Assembly (NCBI RefSeq): GCF_030813915.1
Contig: NZ_JAUSUJ010000029.1
Span: 1-64,000, forward strand
Direction: 5' to 3'
Origin: Rhodoplanes tepidamans
Lineage (GTDB): Bacteria; Pseudomonadota; Alphaproteobacteria; Rhizobiales; Xanthobacteraceae
Length of the DNA: 64,000 bases
Part shown: one piece after another, positions 46,750-57,285 of the stretch
Position numbering within the stretch: position 1 is the stretch's first letter
How the letters are laid out: every line of letters starts with the position of its first letter
The notes under the pieces: model-generated
The model's input: only the letters and a program-made list of their open reading frames with translations
The model's database searches: none
What the model was told of the DNA's origin: nothing
Made by a program: the position numbers and the translations under genes

Positions 46750-47841
46750 ATGCCGGACGATCTCACGTCGGGCGATCTCACGTCGGGCGAGGGCCGGCGC
46801 GCCGAGATCATGCGCGCCATGGTGCTGGAGCGGCCGGGCACGCCGCTGGTGCTGCGCGAGCGCGCCGTCCCGCGGCCCGGTCCCGGCGAGGTGCTGCTCG
46901 CGGTCTCGGCCTGCGGCGTCTGCCGCACCGATCTCCATGTCGTCGACGGCGAGCTGACCCATCCCGTCCTGCCGGTGGTGCCGGGCCACGAGATCGTCGG
47001 CCGCGTGCTGGCGGTCGGCGACGGCGTCACCGGCTTCCATTCCGGGCAGCGCATCGGCGTGCCGTGGCTCGGCTCGACCTGCGGCACCTGCCCGTACTGC
47101 CGCGATGGCCGCGAGAACCTGTGCGACGCGCCGCGCTTCACCGGCTACACGCGCGACGGCGGCTACGCCACGCATGCGGTCGCCGATCATCGCTTCTGCT
47201 TCCCGCTGCCGGACGGGATGGACGACGCGGCGATCGCGCCGCTGCTGTGCGCCGGCCTGATCGGCTGGCGCAGCTATCGGATGGCGGGCGAGGGGAGGGT
47301 GCTCGGCCTGTACGGGTTCGGCGCCGCCGCTCACATTCTGACCCAGGTCGCGGTCCAGCAGGGACGGCGCGTCCTCGCCTTCACGCGCCGCGGCGACGAC
47401 GCCTCGCAGGCCTTCGCCCGGTCGCTCGGCGCGGCCTGGGCCGGGGCCGCCGACGAGGCGCCGCCGGAGCCGCTCGACGCCGCCATCATCTTCGCGCCGG
47501 TCGGGGCGCTGGTGCCGGCCGCGCTCGCGGCCGTGCGAAAGGGCGGGCGCGTCGTCTGCGCCGGCATCCACATGTCGGACATCCCGACCTTCCCCTATGC
47601 GCTGCTGTGGGAGGAGCGCCAGCTCGTCTCGGTCGCCAATCTCACCCGCGCCGACGCGCGCGAGTTCTTCGGCGTGCTGCCGAGCGTGACCCTCGCGACC
47701 GAGGTGACGCTGTATCCGCTGGCCCGCGCCGACGACGCGCTCGCCGACCTGCGGGCCGGGCGGCTGCAGGGCGCGGCGGTACTGGACTGCGCAGCGCCGG
47801 GTGAAAACTCGAGTGAATTCAATGGGCGGCGTTCCGCCTAG
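46750..47841 (+). CDS. Zinc-dependent alcohol dehydrogenase
   Basis: A 363-aa medium-chain dehydrogenase. The catalytic zinc site is SACGVCRTDLHVVDG (Cys58) and VVPGHEIVGRV (His80, Glu81). The structural zinc lobe is STCGTCPYCRDGRENLC with four Cys. The nucleotide-binding Gly motif is LYGFGAAAHIL (atypical GFGAAA). It resembles the AdhA-type subgroup that uses a broad range of primary alcohols. GGAGG at 46740-46744 supports ATG 46750, but residues 5-14 come from a 15-bp tandem duplication (DLTSG twice), and the family usually starts near Met21 (46810). It is followed by the HAD-like gene. Confidence 0.92.
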   Translation: MPDDLTSGDLTSGEGRRAEIMRAMVLERPGTPLVLRERAVPRPGPGEVLLAVSACGVCRTDLHVVDGELTHPVLPVVPGHEIVGRVLAVGDGVTGFHSGQRIGVPWLGSTCGTCPYCRDGRENLCDAPRFTGYTRDGGYATHAVADHRFCFPLPDGMDDAAIAPLLCAGLIGWRSYRMAGEGRVLGLYGFGAAAHILTQVAVQQGRRVLAFTRRGDDASQAFARSLGAAWAGAADEAPPEPLDAAIIFAPVGALVPAALAAVRKGGRVVCAGIHMSDIPTFPYALLWEERQLVSVANLTRADAREFFGVLPSVTLATEVTLYPLARADDALADLRAGRLQGAAVLDCAAPGENSSEFNGRRSA

Positions 47842-47987
47842 GGGAAAATACTCGGATCCGGCCGGAACCCGGCCGCGGCCAACTCGTTCTATGCAGGAGT
47901 GTCGCCGGGTCGAACGTGCGGGGTTCCGCTCTCCGCATCGCCAGTGAACTCACCAATCTTCAGGGCGGGGGAGCGGACGAGGGACGC

Positions 47988-48791
47988 ATGGCTGTTGCGC
48001 GCAGGATTCGTCGACGCGGCTGGATGAACGCCGCCAACAAGACCAACCAGACGGTGGAGCCGAGGCGGCCGGCGGTTCGGCATCTCGCGGTGCGCTCGCG
48101 CGCCGGCGGATCGCTCGCCGAGGCCAAGGCTTACGTTTTCGTCGTCGAAGGCGCCGTGATCGATACGGTGCTGCCATCGGTGAACTGCTGGCTGCAGACG
48201 CTCGCCGAGTTCGGCTTCACGTTCCGCACAGCCGACGTGCATCGCTATCACGGCCTGGATCCGGAAGGCCTGCTCGACCGACTCCTGCCCGCGGACGAGT
48301 CGCCGGAGACCAAGGAGTTCATCCTCGCGAAGTACCGCACGCGCTGGGCCGCCGAGGTGGTGCCGCTGCTGCGTCCGTTCCCGGGCGTACGCGAGCTGAT
48401 CGGCGATCTCGTCTCGCGCGGCGCCAAGGTTGCGCTGGTGACCACGGCCCGCGGCGAGGAGCTCGCGCAGTACCGCGCGCTGCTCGGCCTCGACGACGCC
48501 CTGCCGGTGCAGGTGGTGGTGTCGGGCGACGACGTCGCCCGCGGCATGCCGCATCCCGATCTGCTCGCCGGTGCGCTCGACCGGCTCGGCATCCGCCAGC
48601 CGGGCGACGCCCTGCTGGTCGGTGCGAGCCCGTTCGACGCCGAGGCGGGGCACGCGGCGCGCATGCGCTCCGTCGGCATGCTGAGCGGCCTGTTCGCCCG
48701 CGCCGACCTCCTCGACGCCGGCTGCCAGGCCGTGTTCCTCGACGCCAAGAGCCTGCAGCACGCGCTCGCCGCGCCGGAGGTCGTCGCCTGA
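47988..48791 (+). CDS. HAD-superfamily protein lacking catalytic residues (phosphonatase-like fold)
   Basis: A 267-aa protein whose second half reads clearly as a HAD/beta-phosphoglucomutase-type fold: cap helices, LLRPFPGVRELIGDLVSRG, motif II ALVTTARG, DDVARGMPHPDLLAGAL, and DALLVGASPFDAEAGHAARM. The nucleophile motif is changed from FDxDG to FVVEG (Val52, Glu54), the motif III Lys to Met187, and one motif IV Asp to Ala213. It is therefore unlikely to be a phosphatase; a regulatory or structural role is possible. The N-terminal 40 residues are basic. ATG 47988 has GAGGG upstream; Met at 48024 is an alternative. A strong terminator follows. Confidence 0.85.
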   Translation: MAVARRIRRRGWMNAANKTNQTVEPRRPAVRHLAVRSRAGGSLAEAKAYVFVVEGAVIDTVLPSVNCWLQTLAEFGFTFRTADVHRYHGLDPEGLLDRLLPADESPETKEFILAKYRTRWAAEVVPLLRPFPGVRELIGDLVSRGAKVALVTTARGEELAQYRALLGLDDALPVQVVVSGDDVARGMPHPDLLAGALDRLGIRQPGDALLVGASPFDAEAGHAARMRSVGMLSGLFARADLLDAGCQAVFLDAKSLQHALAAPEVVA

Positions 48792-48844
48792 CGGCGCAGC
48801 GTGCGCCCGGCGACACACGCCGAAACATTCTCGATCGTGCATGA

Positions 48845-48877
48845 GGCCGCCGCGGCTCCGTCCGCGGCGGCCTTTTT
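48845..48877 (+). terminator. Intrinsic terminator after the HAD-like gene
   Basis: An 11-bp perfect GC stem (GGCCGCCGCGG, 48845-48855, paired with 48862-48872) with a 6-nt loop, followed directly by TTTTT (48873-48877). This is a textbook rho-independent terminator, the clearest in the window. Confidence 0.9.
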
Positions 48878-49004
48878 CGCGTCCGCTCCACCCCGACGAA
48901 AGGCGGGTCTTGCCGGCCGTCGGCGGACGCGCATAAGCTCCCTCATCAAACAACACGAACGCCCGGCCGTCCTGACGACGGACCGCGGCGTCGAGGGAGC
49001 GTCC

Positions 49005-50009
49005 ATGATCCGCAAATCGTCCTCCATCCTGTCTCGACGTGCGTCCATTCTGCTCGCCGCCGGGCTCGCCGCGGGCGCCACGCTCGCCGGTCTCGCCGCG
49101 GCCTCGGCCGCGCTCGACTATCCGGTCCGGCCGGTGCGCTGGATCGTCTCCTATCCGCCGGGCGGCGCCACCGACATCACGGCCCGGCTGGTCGGGCAGG
49201 CGGTGTCGGATCGGCTCGGCCAGCAGATCGTCGTCGAGAACCGGGCCGGCGCCGGCAACAATATCGGCACCGAGCTCGCCGTGAACGCGACGCCGGACGG
49301 CTACACGCTGTTCTTCGTCAATCCGGCCAACACCATCAACGCCACGCTCTACAAGAAGCTGTCGTTCGACTTCGTGCGCGACATGCAGGGCGTCGCCGGC
49401 ATCATCCGGGTGCCCAACGTGATGGTGGTGAACCCCTCGGTGCCGGCCAAGACCGTGCAGGAGTTCATCGACTGGGTGAAGGCCAATCCCGGCAAGGTGA
49501 ACCTCGCCTCGTCGGGCAACGGCACCTCGATCCATCTGTCGGGCGAGCTGTTCATGGCGATGACCGGCGCCAAGATGACCCACGTGCCGTATCGCGGCTC
49601 GGCCCCCGCCGTCACGGATCTGCTCGGCGGTCAGGTGCATGTCATGTTCGACAACCTGCCTTCGGCCATCGAGCACATCAAGGCGGGGCGGCTGCGGGCG
49701 CTCGCCGTCACCACGGCGGTGCGCTCCGACATGCTGCCGGACGTCCCGACCGTCGCGGAGACCGTGCCGGGCTACGAGGCGAGCGGCATCTTCGGCATGG
49801 GCATCCAGAAGGCGGCGCCGAAGGAGATCGTCGACAAGCTCAACAAGGCGGTCAACGACTCGCTCGACGACCCCAAGCTGAAGAGCCGCCTGCTCGAGCT
49901 CGGCGGCATTCCGCTGAAGACCTCGCCGGCCGAGTTCCAGAAGGTGATCGAGGACGAGACCGCGAAGTGGGGCAAGGCCGTGCAGTTCTCCGGCGCGTCG
50001 GTCGACTGA
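49005..50009 (+). CDS. TctC/Bug-family periplasmic binding protein 2
   Basis: A 334-aa solute-binding protein. The signal peptide spans residues 1-35 (ILLAAGLAAGATLAGLAAAS). The Bug fold has WIVSYPPGGATDITARLVGQ, VENRAGAGNNIGTELAVNAT, NPANTINATLYKKLSF and THVPYRGSAPAVTDLLGG. ATG 49005 has GAGGGAG upstream. It is a close paralogue of the next gene (shared NNIGTE, NPAN-INATLYKKLSF, SSG-GTS-HLSGE, PGYEAS), the product of a local duplication. No membrane components (TctA/TctB) are nearby. Ligand unknown. Confidence 0.94.
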   Translation: MIRKSSSILSRRASILLAAGLAAGATLAGLAAASAALDYPVRPVRWIVSYPPGGATDITARLVGQAVSDRLGQQIVVENRAGAGNNIGTELAVNATPDGYTLFFVNPANTINATLYKKLSFDFVRDMQGVAGIIRVPNVMVVNPSVPAKTVQEFIDWVKANPGKVNLASSGNGTSIHLSGELFMAMTGAKMTHVPYRGSAPAVTDLLGGQVHVMFDNLPSAIEHIKAGRLRALAVTTAVRSDMLPDVPTVAETVPGYEASGIFGMGIQKAAPKEIVDKLNKAVNDSLDDPKLKSRLLELGGIPLKTSPAEFQKVIEDETAKWGKAVQFSGASVD

Positions 50010-50262
50010 GCCGGAGCGGACCGAGGGTCGGCTGTCGGCGGTCGACCGGGTGCCGGTACGACACGGGCGTGATCGTGATCGGGCGTGAGCGTGGGCCGTG
50101 ACAATCGCAGCGGCGGTCGTGACGGCTCGTTCACGCTTCGACGAAGGAAGGGTTGTCGACGGAAGCGTGTGCCGCCTACGATTGCGGCGTCGATCAACAA
50201 CAGAGCCGGGACAATCGGCCTTCGGTGGACATGGCGCCGCGGCGCCGCACAGGAGGAATGCA

Positions 50263-51264
50263 ATGCGGGTTCTCGGAAGTTTCGGCTCGGGTCTGGCGGC
50301 GCTCGCGGTGACGGCGGGCGTGGTCGCGAGCCTCGCGTTCGGCGGCACGGCGGTCGCCGACGACGCGGCGGATTATCCCAACCGGCCGGTGCGCATCGTG
50401 GTGTCGTATCCGCCCGCCGGCACCACCGACATCCTGGCCCGCATCGTCGGCCAGCATCTTTCGGAGACGCTCGGGCAGCAGTTCATCGTCGAGAACAAGC
50501 CGGGGGCCGGCAACAACATCGGCACCGAGATGGTGGTGAACTCGGCGCCGGACGGCTACACGATGCTGCTCGTCAACCCGGCCAACGGCATCAACGCGAC
50601 GCTCTACAAGAAGCTCTCCTTCAACGTCCTGCGCGACATCGCGCCGGTCGCCGGCATCGTGCGGGTGCCGAACGTGATGGAGGTGAATCCGAACTTCCCG
50701 GCCAAGACGGTCGCCGAGTTCATCGAGTACGCCAAGGCCAATCCCGGCAAGGTCAACATGGCCTCGTCCGGCCACGGCACCTCGGTGCATCTGTCCGGCG
50801 AGATGCTGATGGCGATGACCGGCATCAAGATGACCCACGTGCCGTATCGTGGCGCGGGGCCGGCCCTCACCGACCTGATCGCCGGCACGGTCGACGTGAT
50901 CTTCGACAATCTGCCCTCGTCGATCGCCCACATCCGCGCCGGCAAGCTGCGCGCCCTGGCCGTGACCACCGAGGAGCCGTCCGAGCAGCTGCCCGGCGTG
51001 CCGACCGTCGGCGCCACCGTGCCGGGCTACGAGGCGAGCGCGTGGTTCGGCTTCGGCGTCCCCAAGGGCACGCCGCCGGCCATCATCGCCAAGCTCAACG
51101 CCGCCGTGAACAAGGCGCTGGCCGATCCCAAGGTGAAGGCGCGGCTCGCCGAGCTGGGCGGCGCTCCGATGATCGGCTCGCCGGAGGACTTCGGCAAGGT
51201 GATGAAGTCCGAGACCGAGAAGTGGGAGAAGGTGGTCCGCTTCTCCGGCATCAGCGTCGACTGA
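50263..51264 (+). CDS. TctC/Bug-family periplasmic binding protein 3
   Basis: A 333-aa solute-binding protein, tandem paralogue of the preceding gene. The signal peptide spans residues 1-32 (LAALAVTAGVVASLAFGG). The Bug fold has IVVSYPPAGTTDILARIVGQ, VENKPGAGNNIGTEMVVNSA, HVPYRGAGPALTDLIAGTVD and PGYEASAWFGFGVPKG. AGGAGG at 50251-50256 with 6-nt spacing gives a strong start. The gap of 253 nt before it holds nothing recognised. A GC hairpin follows its stop. Confidence 0.94.
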   Translation: MRVLGSFGSGLAALAVTAGVVASLAFGGTAVADDAADYPNRPVRIVVSYPPAGTTDILARIVGQHLSETLGQQFIVENKPGAGNNIGTEMVVNSAPDGYTMLLVNPANGINATLYKKLSFNVLRDIAPVAGIVRVPNVMEVNPNFPAKTVAEFIEYAKANPGKVNMASSGHGTSVHLSGEMLMAMTGIKMTHVPYRGAGPALTDLIAGTVDVIFDNLPSSIAHIRAGKLRALAVTTEEPSEQLPGVPTVGATVPGYEASAWFGFGVPKGTPPAIIAKLNAAVNKALADPKVKARLAELGGAPMIGSPEDFGKVMKSETEKWEKVVRFSGISVD

Positions 51265-51313
51265 GCACCGCCGGGGCGGCCGGCGACGCGCCGCCCACCC
51301 CGGACCGCACCCC

Positions 51314-51337
51314 GCGGCGCCGTCACGACGGCGCCGC
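51314..51337. terminator. GC hairpin after TctC 3
   Basis: GCGGCGCCGTC (51314-51324) pairs perfectly with GACGGCGCCGC (51327-51337). There is no T-run, so termination is possible but not certain. The rest of the 288-nt gap before the next start holds no recognised gene. Confidence 0.45.
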
Positions 51338-51552
51338 CTCCGCCTCCCTCGCCGCGCTCCTCCCGCCCCGCTCCTCCCGCCGGGCCCGGTCCCGCCCTCC
51401 GTATCCGCCGGCGACGTGCGCCCTGCCGCAGGGCCGCCCTGTCCGGCGCGCCGGTCTTCTGCCCTTCGCCGATGCCCGAGCCTGAGCTAGGCTCCCGGCC
51501 GTCGGTTCTCGACTCTCCCGCCCGCGCGTCGCCGCGAAAGGAGCGCGCCGCC

Positions 51553-52523
51553 ATGCTGGCTCCCGTCGATTCCCTCGAGGTCCAGATCCTGGTCGACAAT
51601 GCGGTGGACAGCCTGTCCACCGTGCCGCGCTACGCCGAAGCCGAGTGGCCCTATCTGCTGCGGCGCGGCTCGCCGCTCACCGCCGACTGCCTGTGCTGCG
51701 CGGCGCACGGCCTGTCCTGCCTGATCACGGCGCGGCGCGGCGACCACGCCCGGACCGTGCTGTTCGACGCCGGGCCGGAGCCCTATGCCTTCGAGCGCAA
51801 CGCGCTGCGGCTCGGCGCCGATCTCGGCGCGGTCGAGGCCATGGTGCTGTCGCACGGCCACTGGGACCACGCCGGCGGCATGGTGACGGCGCTCGGCCTG
51901 GTCCGAGCCCGCAACGGCGGCCGGCCGGTGCCGTTCTACACGCATCCCGGCATGTTCCGCTCGCGCGGCATGAAGCTGCCGAACGGCAGCATGCGGCTGA
52001 TGGACGACATCCCGAGCGTCGAAGGCCTGACCGAGCACGGCGCGACCGTGGTCAACACCACCGCGCCGCAGGTCTTTCTCGACGACATGTTCTTCCTGTC
52101 CGGCGAGATCCCGCGCGTCACGCCGTTCGAGAAGGGGCTGCCGGGCCAGCACCGGCGCACCGAGGACGGGCAGGGCTGGGAGCCCGATCCGTGGATCATG
52201 GACGAGCGCTTCCTCGCCGTGCACGTCGCCGGCAAGGGCCTGTTCGTGTTCTCGGCCTGCTCGCATGCCGGCATCGTCAACGTGCTGCTGCATGCGCGCG
52301 ACTGCCATCCGGGCGTGCCGGTGTTCGGCGTGCTCGGCGGACTGCATCTCTCCGGTGCGACCGAGGCGATCATCCCGGACACGGTCGCCGCCCTGCGCCA
52401 GTTCGACCTGAAGATCGTCGCCGCCGGCCATTGCACCGGCTGGCGTGCCGTCAACGCCCTGACCAACGCGTTCGGCGACGGCGTCGTCGCACCGTCGGTG
52501 GTCGGCAAACGCTACGTGATGTG

Positions 52524-52524
<1 letters not shown>
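51553..52524 (+). CDS. Metallo-beta-lactamase-fold hydrolase (DHPP-type)
   Basis: A 323-aa metallo-hydrolase of the 7,8-dihydropterin-methyl-phosphate-synthase-like subgroup. The zinc motif is LSHGHWDHAGG (His101, His103, Asp105, His106). The N-terminal VDNAVDSLSTVP and an early Cys-rich CLCCAAHGLSC are typical, and further ligands sit in ACSHAGIVNV and GGLHLSG. The physiological substrate is unknown. Its stop overlaps the dehydratase ATG by one base (GTGATG), so the two are translationally coupled and probably act in the same pathway. Confidence 0.88.
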
Positions 52525-54254
<1,730 letters not shown>

Positions 54255-54526
54255 GGTGAGACATCCGCTACTCCGGAAGCCGGGCGGAGCTCGGCTTCCG
54301 GAGTCCATGACCTCTGTCTGCGAGCATGGAGTCCGGGCTCGCTGACCTTTCGGTCCGTGCCCCGGACGATAACGGATCATCCGAGATCTTCGGCCCTGGA
54401 GACCATCATGCCCGCGCTCGTCGCGGGCATCCGCGAACTGAAAGCTCCGCAAGGACAAGATCGTGGATGGCCGGGACAAGCCCGGCCATGACGATGGAGG
54501 AGAGTCGCGGCTGACGGAGGCAGGTA
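54255..54526. repeat. Composite palindromic repeat region (families A and B)
   Basis: The gap after the dehydratase contains an A-type element (about 54265-54375: TCCGGAGTCCATGACC, as in the 30037-30160 copy) followed by a B-type element (54404-54494, left half ATCATGCCCGCGCTCGTCGC, right half ending GGCCATGACG). The two families are adjacent here. No gene is seen in the 272 nt. Confidence 0.7.
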
Positions 54527-55507
54527 TCACACCGGCTCGAAGTTGACCGACTTCAGGAGCTCGGTGTTGCGCTTCACGTCCTTCGCGATGAAGTCGGCGA
54601 ACGCCTCCGGCGTGCCGCTGACCGGCTCGATGCCGAGCTCGGCGAGCCGGCCGGACGCGCCGAGCTCGACGGCGGCCTCGTTGCAGGCCTTGTTCAGCCG
54701 GGCGACCAGGTCGGCCGGCATCCCCTTCGGACCCCACACGCCGTACCACGAGGCGTATTCGAGGCCGGGCATGCCGCTCTCCGCCGCGGTCGGGATCTCG
54801 GGGGCGAGGGCGACGCGCTTCGCCGCCGTGACGGCCAGAGCCTTGACGTTGCCGCCGCGGGCCATCGGCAGGAGGGCGAGGACCGGGTCGATCATCAGCT
54901 GGACGTGCCCGGCGGCGACGTCGGTCAGGCCCGGCGCGGTGCCGCGATAGGGCGCGATGGTCAGGTTCAGCCCGGCGAGCTTGTTGAAGGCGACGGTGGC
55001 GAGATGGCCGGGCGCGCCGAGCGCCGAGGTCGCGAAGGTCCACTTGTCGGGGGTCTTGCGGGCGTCGGCGACCACCTCGGCGATGGTCTTGAACGGCAGG
55101 CCGGGAGCCATCACGACCAGCATGGGCGCCTCGCCGACGCGGGCGACCGGCGTGAAGTCGGTGACCGGATCGTAGGGCGGGCTCTTCATCACCTGCCTGG
55201 CCATCACATGGGTGGCGGCGGAGAACAGGAGCGTGGTCCCGTCCGGCTCGGCGGTGCGCACGGCGGAGCCGCCGATCGAGCCGTTGGCGCCGCCGCGGTT
55301 CTCGACCACGATGGTGATGCCGTTCTTCTCCTTCAGTTTCTCGGCGAGGAGACGAGCGAACACGTCGACGCCGCCGCCGGCCGCGAACGGCACGATCAGG
55401 CGGATCGGGCGCTTGGGCAGCGCGTCGCTCTGCGCGAGGACGGGGGCGGCGGCCAGCGAGCCGGCAGACGCCGCGGTGGCGATGAGAAAGTCACGTCGAT
55501 GCATCAT
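54527..55507 (-). CDS. TctC/Bug-family binding protein 4, Tat-type signal
   Basis: A 326-aa solute-binding protein. The N-terminus MMHRRDFLIATAASAG has a twin-arginine pattern (RRDFL), unlike the Sec-type signals of the other three. The Bug fold has LIVPFAAGGGVDVFARLLAE, VENRGGANGSIGGSAV, TIAPYRGTAPGLTDVAAG and PGLEYASWYGVWGPKGMPAD. It is last in the minus-strand set iclR-dapA-MFS-tctC, so it may bind the substrate of that pathway, although the MFS protein provides uptake and no TctAB is present. Confidence 0.92.
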   Translation of the reverse strand: MMHRRDFLIATAASAGSLAAAPVLAQSDALPKRPIRLIVPFAAGGGVDVFARLLAEKLKEKNGITIVVENRGGANGSIGGSAVRTAEPDGTTLLFSAATHVMARQVMKSPPYDPVTDFTPVARVGEAPMLVVMAPGLPFKTIAEVVADARKTPDKWTFATSALGAPGHLATVAFNKLAGLNLTIAPYRGTAPGLTDVAAGHVQLMIDPVLALLPMARGGNVKALAVTAAKRVALAPEIPTAAESGMPGLEYASWYGVWGPKGMPADLVARLNKACNEAAVELGASGRLAELGIEPVSGTPEAFADFIAKDVKRNTELLKSVNFEPV

Positions 55508-55718
55508 AGTGCTGTCCTTCCTGCGAAGGGCGGCCAAGGCGCCCGAGTGAACGGCACCGCCGCCCGGGCGGGCCGCGGTGTTGACGAGACGCTTTCGGCG
55601 CACGAGGTGCGCCGCATCGAAAAGGTACGAAACGAGGCCCGAGGGCCCGAGACTTCAGTCAGAAAAGACGAGAGAAGGTGGCCGGCCCGAAACCGCGGGC
55701 CGGCCGAGGTGCTCCAGG

Positions 55719-57137
55719 TCAGGGAGACAGTTCTTCCAGGACGCGGCCCTTGGTCTCGATGGCCATCAGGGTGGTGACCACCCCGCCGAGCACCGCGACC
55801 CCGGCGAACGCCGCGAACACGTAGGAGATGCCGAAGTCGGCCATCAGGAAGCCGACCATCAGCGGGCCGATCGACGAGCCCGCCCGCAGCCAGGCGCTGC
55901 CCATGCCGGTGCCGATCGCCCGCAGGCGGGTCGGATAGAGCTCGGCCGAGTAGAGGTAGAGCGAGAAGGCGATGGTCTGCAGCACCGCGTAGACGCAGGT
56001 CGCCAGCACGAGCACCTGCAGGGCCGAGGTGCCGCCGAGGAACGACAGCAGCAGGAGCGGAATCGTCGCCAGGAAGAAGGCGGCGATGTACCACGGCCGG
56101 CGGCCGACCTTGTCGATCAGGAGGGCGCAGGCGATGGAGGCCAGAACGCCGACCGCCGAGGTGGTCCAGCCGTAGGCGAGCGCGGTCTGCAGCGGCAGCT
56201 TGAACACGCTCTTGTAGAGGGTCGGAAGCCACGTGATCATGCCGTTGTTGATCATGTAGGCGCAGACCCACAGCGACCAGATGGTCAGCGTGCGCTTCAG
56301 GTAGATGCCCCTGAACAGCTCGCGCCAGTCGGACTTCGCCATCGCCTTCGGGTCGATCGGGCGAACCACCGGCTCGGGCAGCGCGACGCCTCGCTTGGTG
56401 ACGTCGTTCTCGAGCATCTGGACGACCTTCTCGGCCTCGGCGATGCGGCCCTTCGAGGCGAGCCAGCGCGGCGACTCCGGCATCAGCCACCGGAGCGGGA
56501 TGGTGAGCACCGAGGGGACCAGCCCGACGATGAACATCGCCTTCCAGCCGTAGATCGGCACGAGAAAGTAGCCGATCATGCCGGCGAACATCAGGCCCAC
56601 GGGGAAGATCACCTCGTAGAGCAGGAAGAAGCGGCCGCGCTTCTTGGCGCCGATGAACTCGTTGATATAGGCGCTCGCCACCGGAACCTCGGCGCCCGTG
56701 CCGATGCCCTGGAAGAAGCGGAACACCATCATCGACATGCCGCTCCAGGCGAACAGGCAGCCGATGTCCATCGCGACGAACAGGATGATGGTGAACATCA
56801 GGACGTGCAGGCGGCCGACCTTCTCGGCGAGCCAGCCGAAGAACACGGCGCCGAAGAGCTGTCCGATATAGCCGGCCGAGATGATCATTCCGACCTGCGA
56901 CGGCGTCAACTTCCATTCGCCGACCAGCGCCGGCATCGCGAAGGCGATGGCCAGAACCGTGTAGGCGTCGAAGAAGGTGGCGATGCCGACGATGACGCGG
57001 ATCAGCATCAGTCGCCGGGAGACGGGGAGACGCTCGATCCGGGCGACCAGCATCTGGACCGCTTCGGGGGAAACCGCGGGCGCGGCGGCCTTGGTGGCCG
57101 CGGCTTGTGCGGCGCCCGCGTAGGCTTGGACGGACAT
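55719..57137 (-). CDS. MFS transporter (sugar/aromatic-acid porter type)
   Basis: A 472-aa transporter with 12 predicted TM helices. The first cytoplasmic loop contains the MFS motif GWLAEKVGRLHVLM. Further signature elements include GIGTGAEVPVASAYINEFIG, PESPRWLASKGRIAEAEKVV and PTRLRAIGTGMGSAWLRAGS, all typical of sugar-acid or aromatic-acid:proton symporters. A long N-terminal cytoplasmic stretch (Ala-rich, about 1-45) precedes TM1. It is in the same strand and order as dapA, with the binding protein gene downstream. Confidence 0.93.
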   Translation of the reverse strand: MSVQAYAGAAQAAATKAAAPAVSPEAVQMLVARIERLPVSRRLMLIRVIVGIATFFDAYTVLAIAFAMPALVGEWKLTPSQVGMIISAGYIGQLFGAVFFGWLAEKVGRLHVLMFTIILFVAMDIGCLFAWSGMSMMVFRFFQGIGTGAEVPVASAYINEFIGAKKRGRFFLLYEVIFPVGLMFAGMIGYFLVPIYGWKAMFIVGLVPSVLTIPLRWLMPESPRWLASKGRIAEAEKVVQMLENDVTKRGVALPEPVVRPIDPKAMAKSDWRELFRGIYLKRTLTIWSLWVCAYMINNGMITWLPTLYKSVFKLPLQTALAYGWTTSAVGVLASIACALLIDKVGRRPWYIAAFFLATIPLLLLSFLGGTSALQVLVLATCVYAVLQTIAFSLYLYSAELYPTRLRAIGTGMGSAWLRAGSSIGPLMVGFLMADFGISYVFAAFAGVAVLGGVVTTLMAIETKGRVLEELSP

Positions 57138-57285
57138 TGGAAACCCCTTTTGTCGCGACGGCGGCTCGTTCGGGGGTGCGAAGGGCGCGAGCCTCCAGGG
57201 CCGGGCGGCCGGTGTGGCCGCCCGGGTTTGTCGCGTTGCGGAAGAGAGCGCGGCGCCGCCGGTCGTCCGGCGGCGCCCGGCGTCG

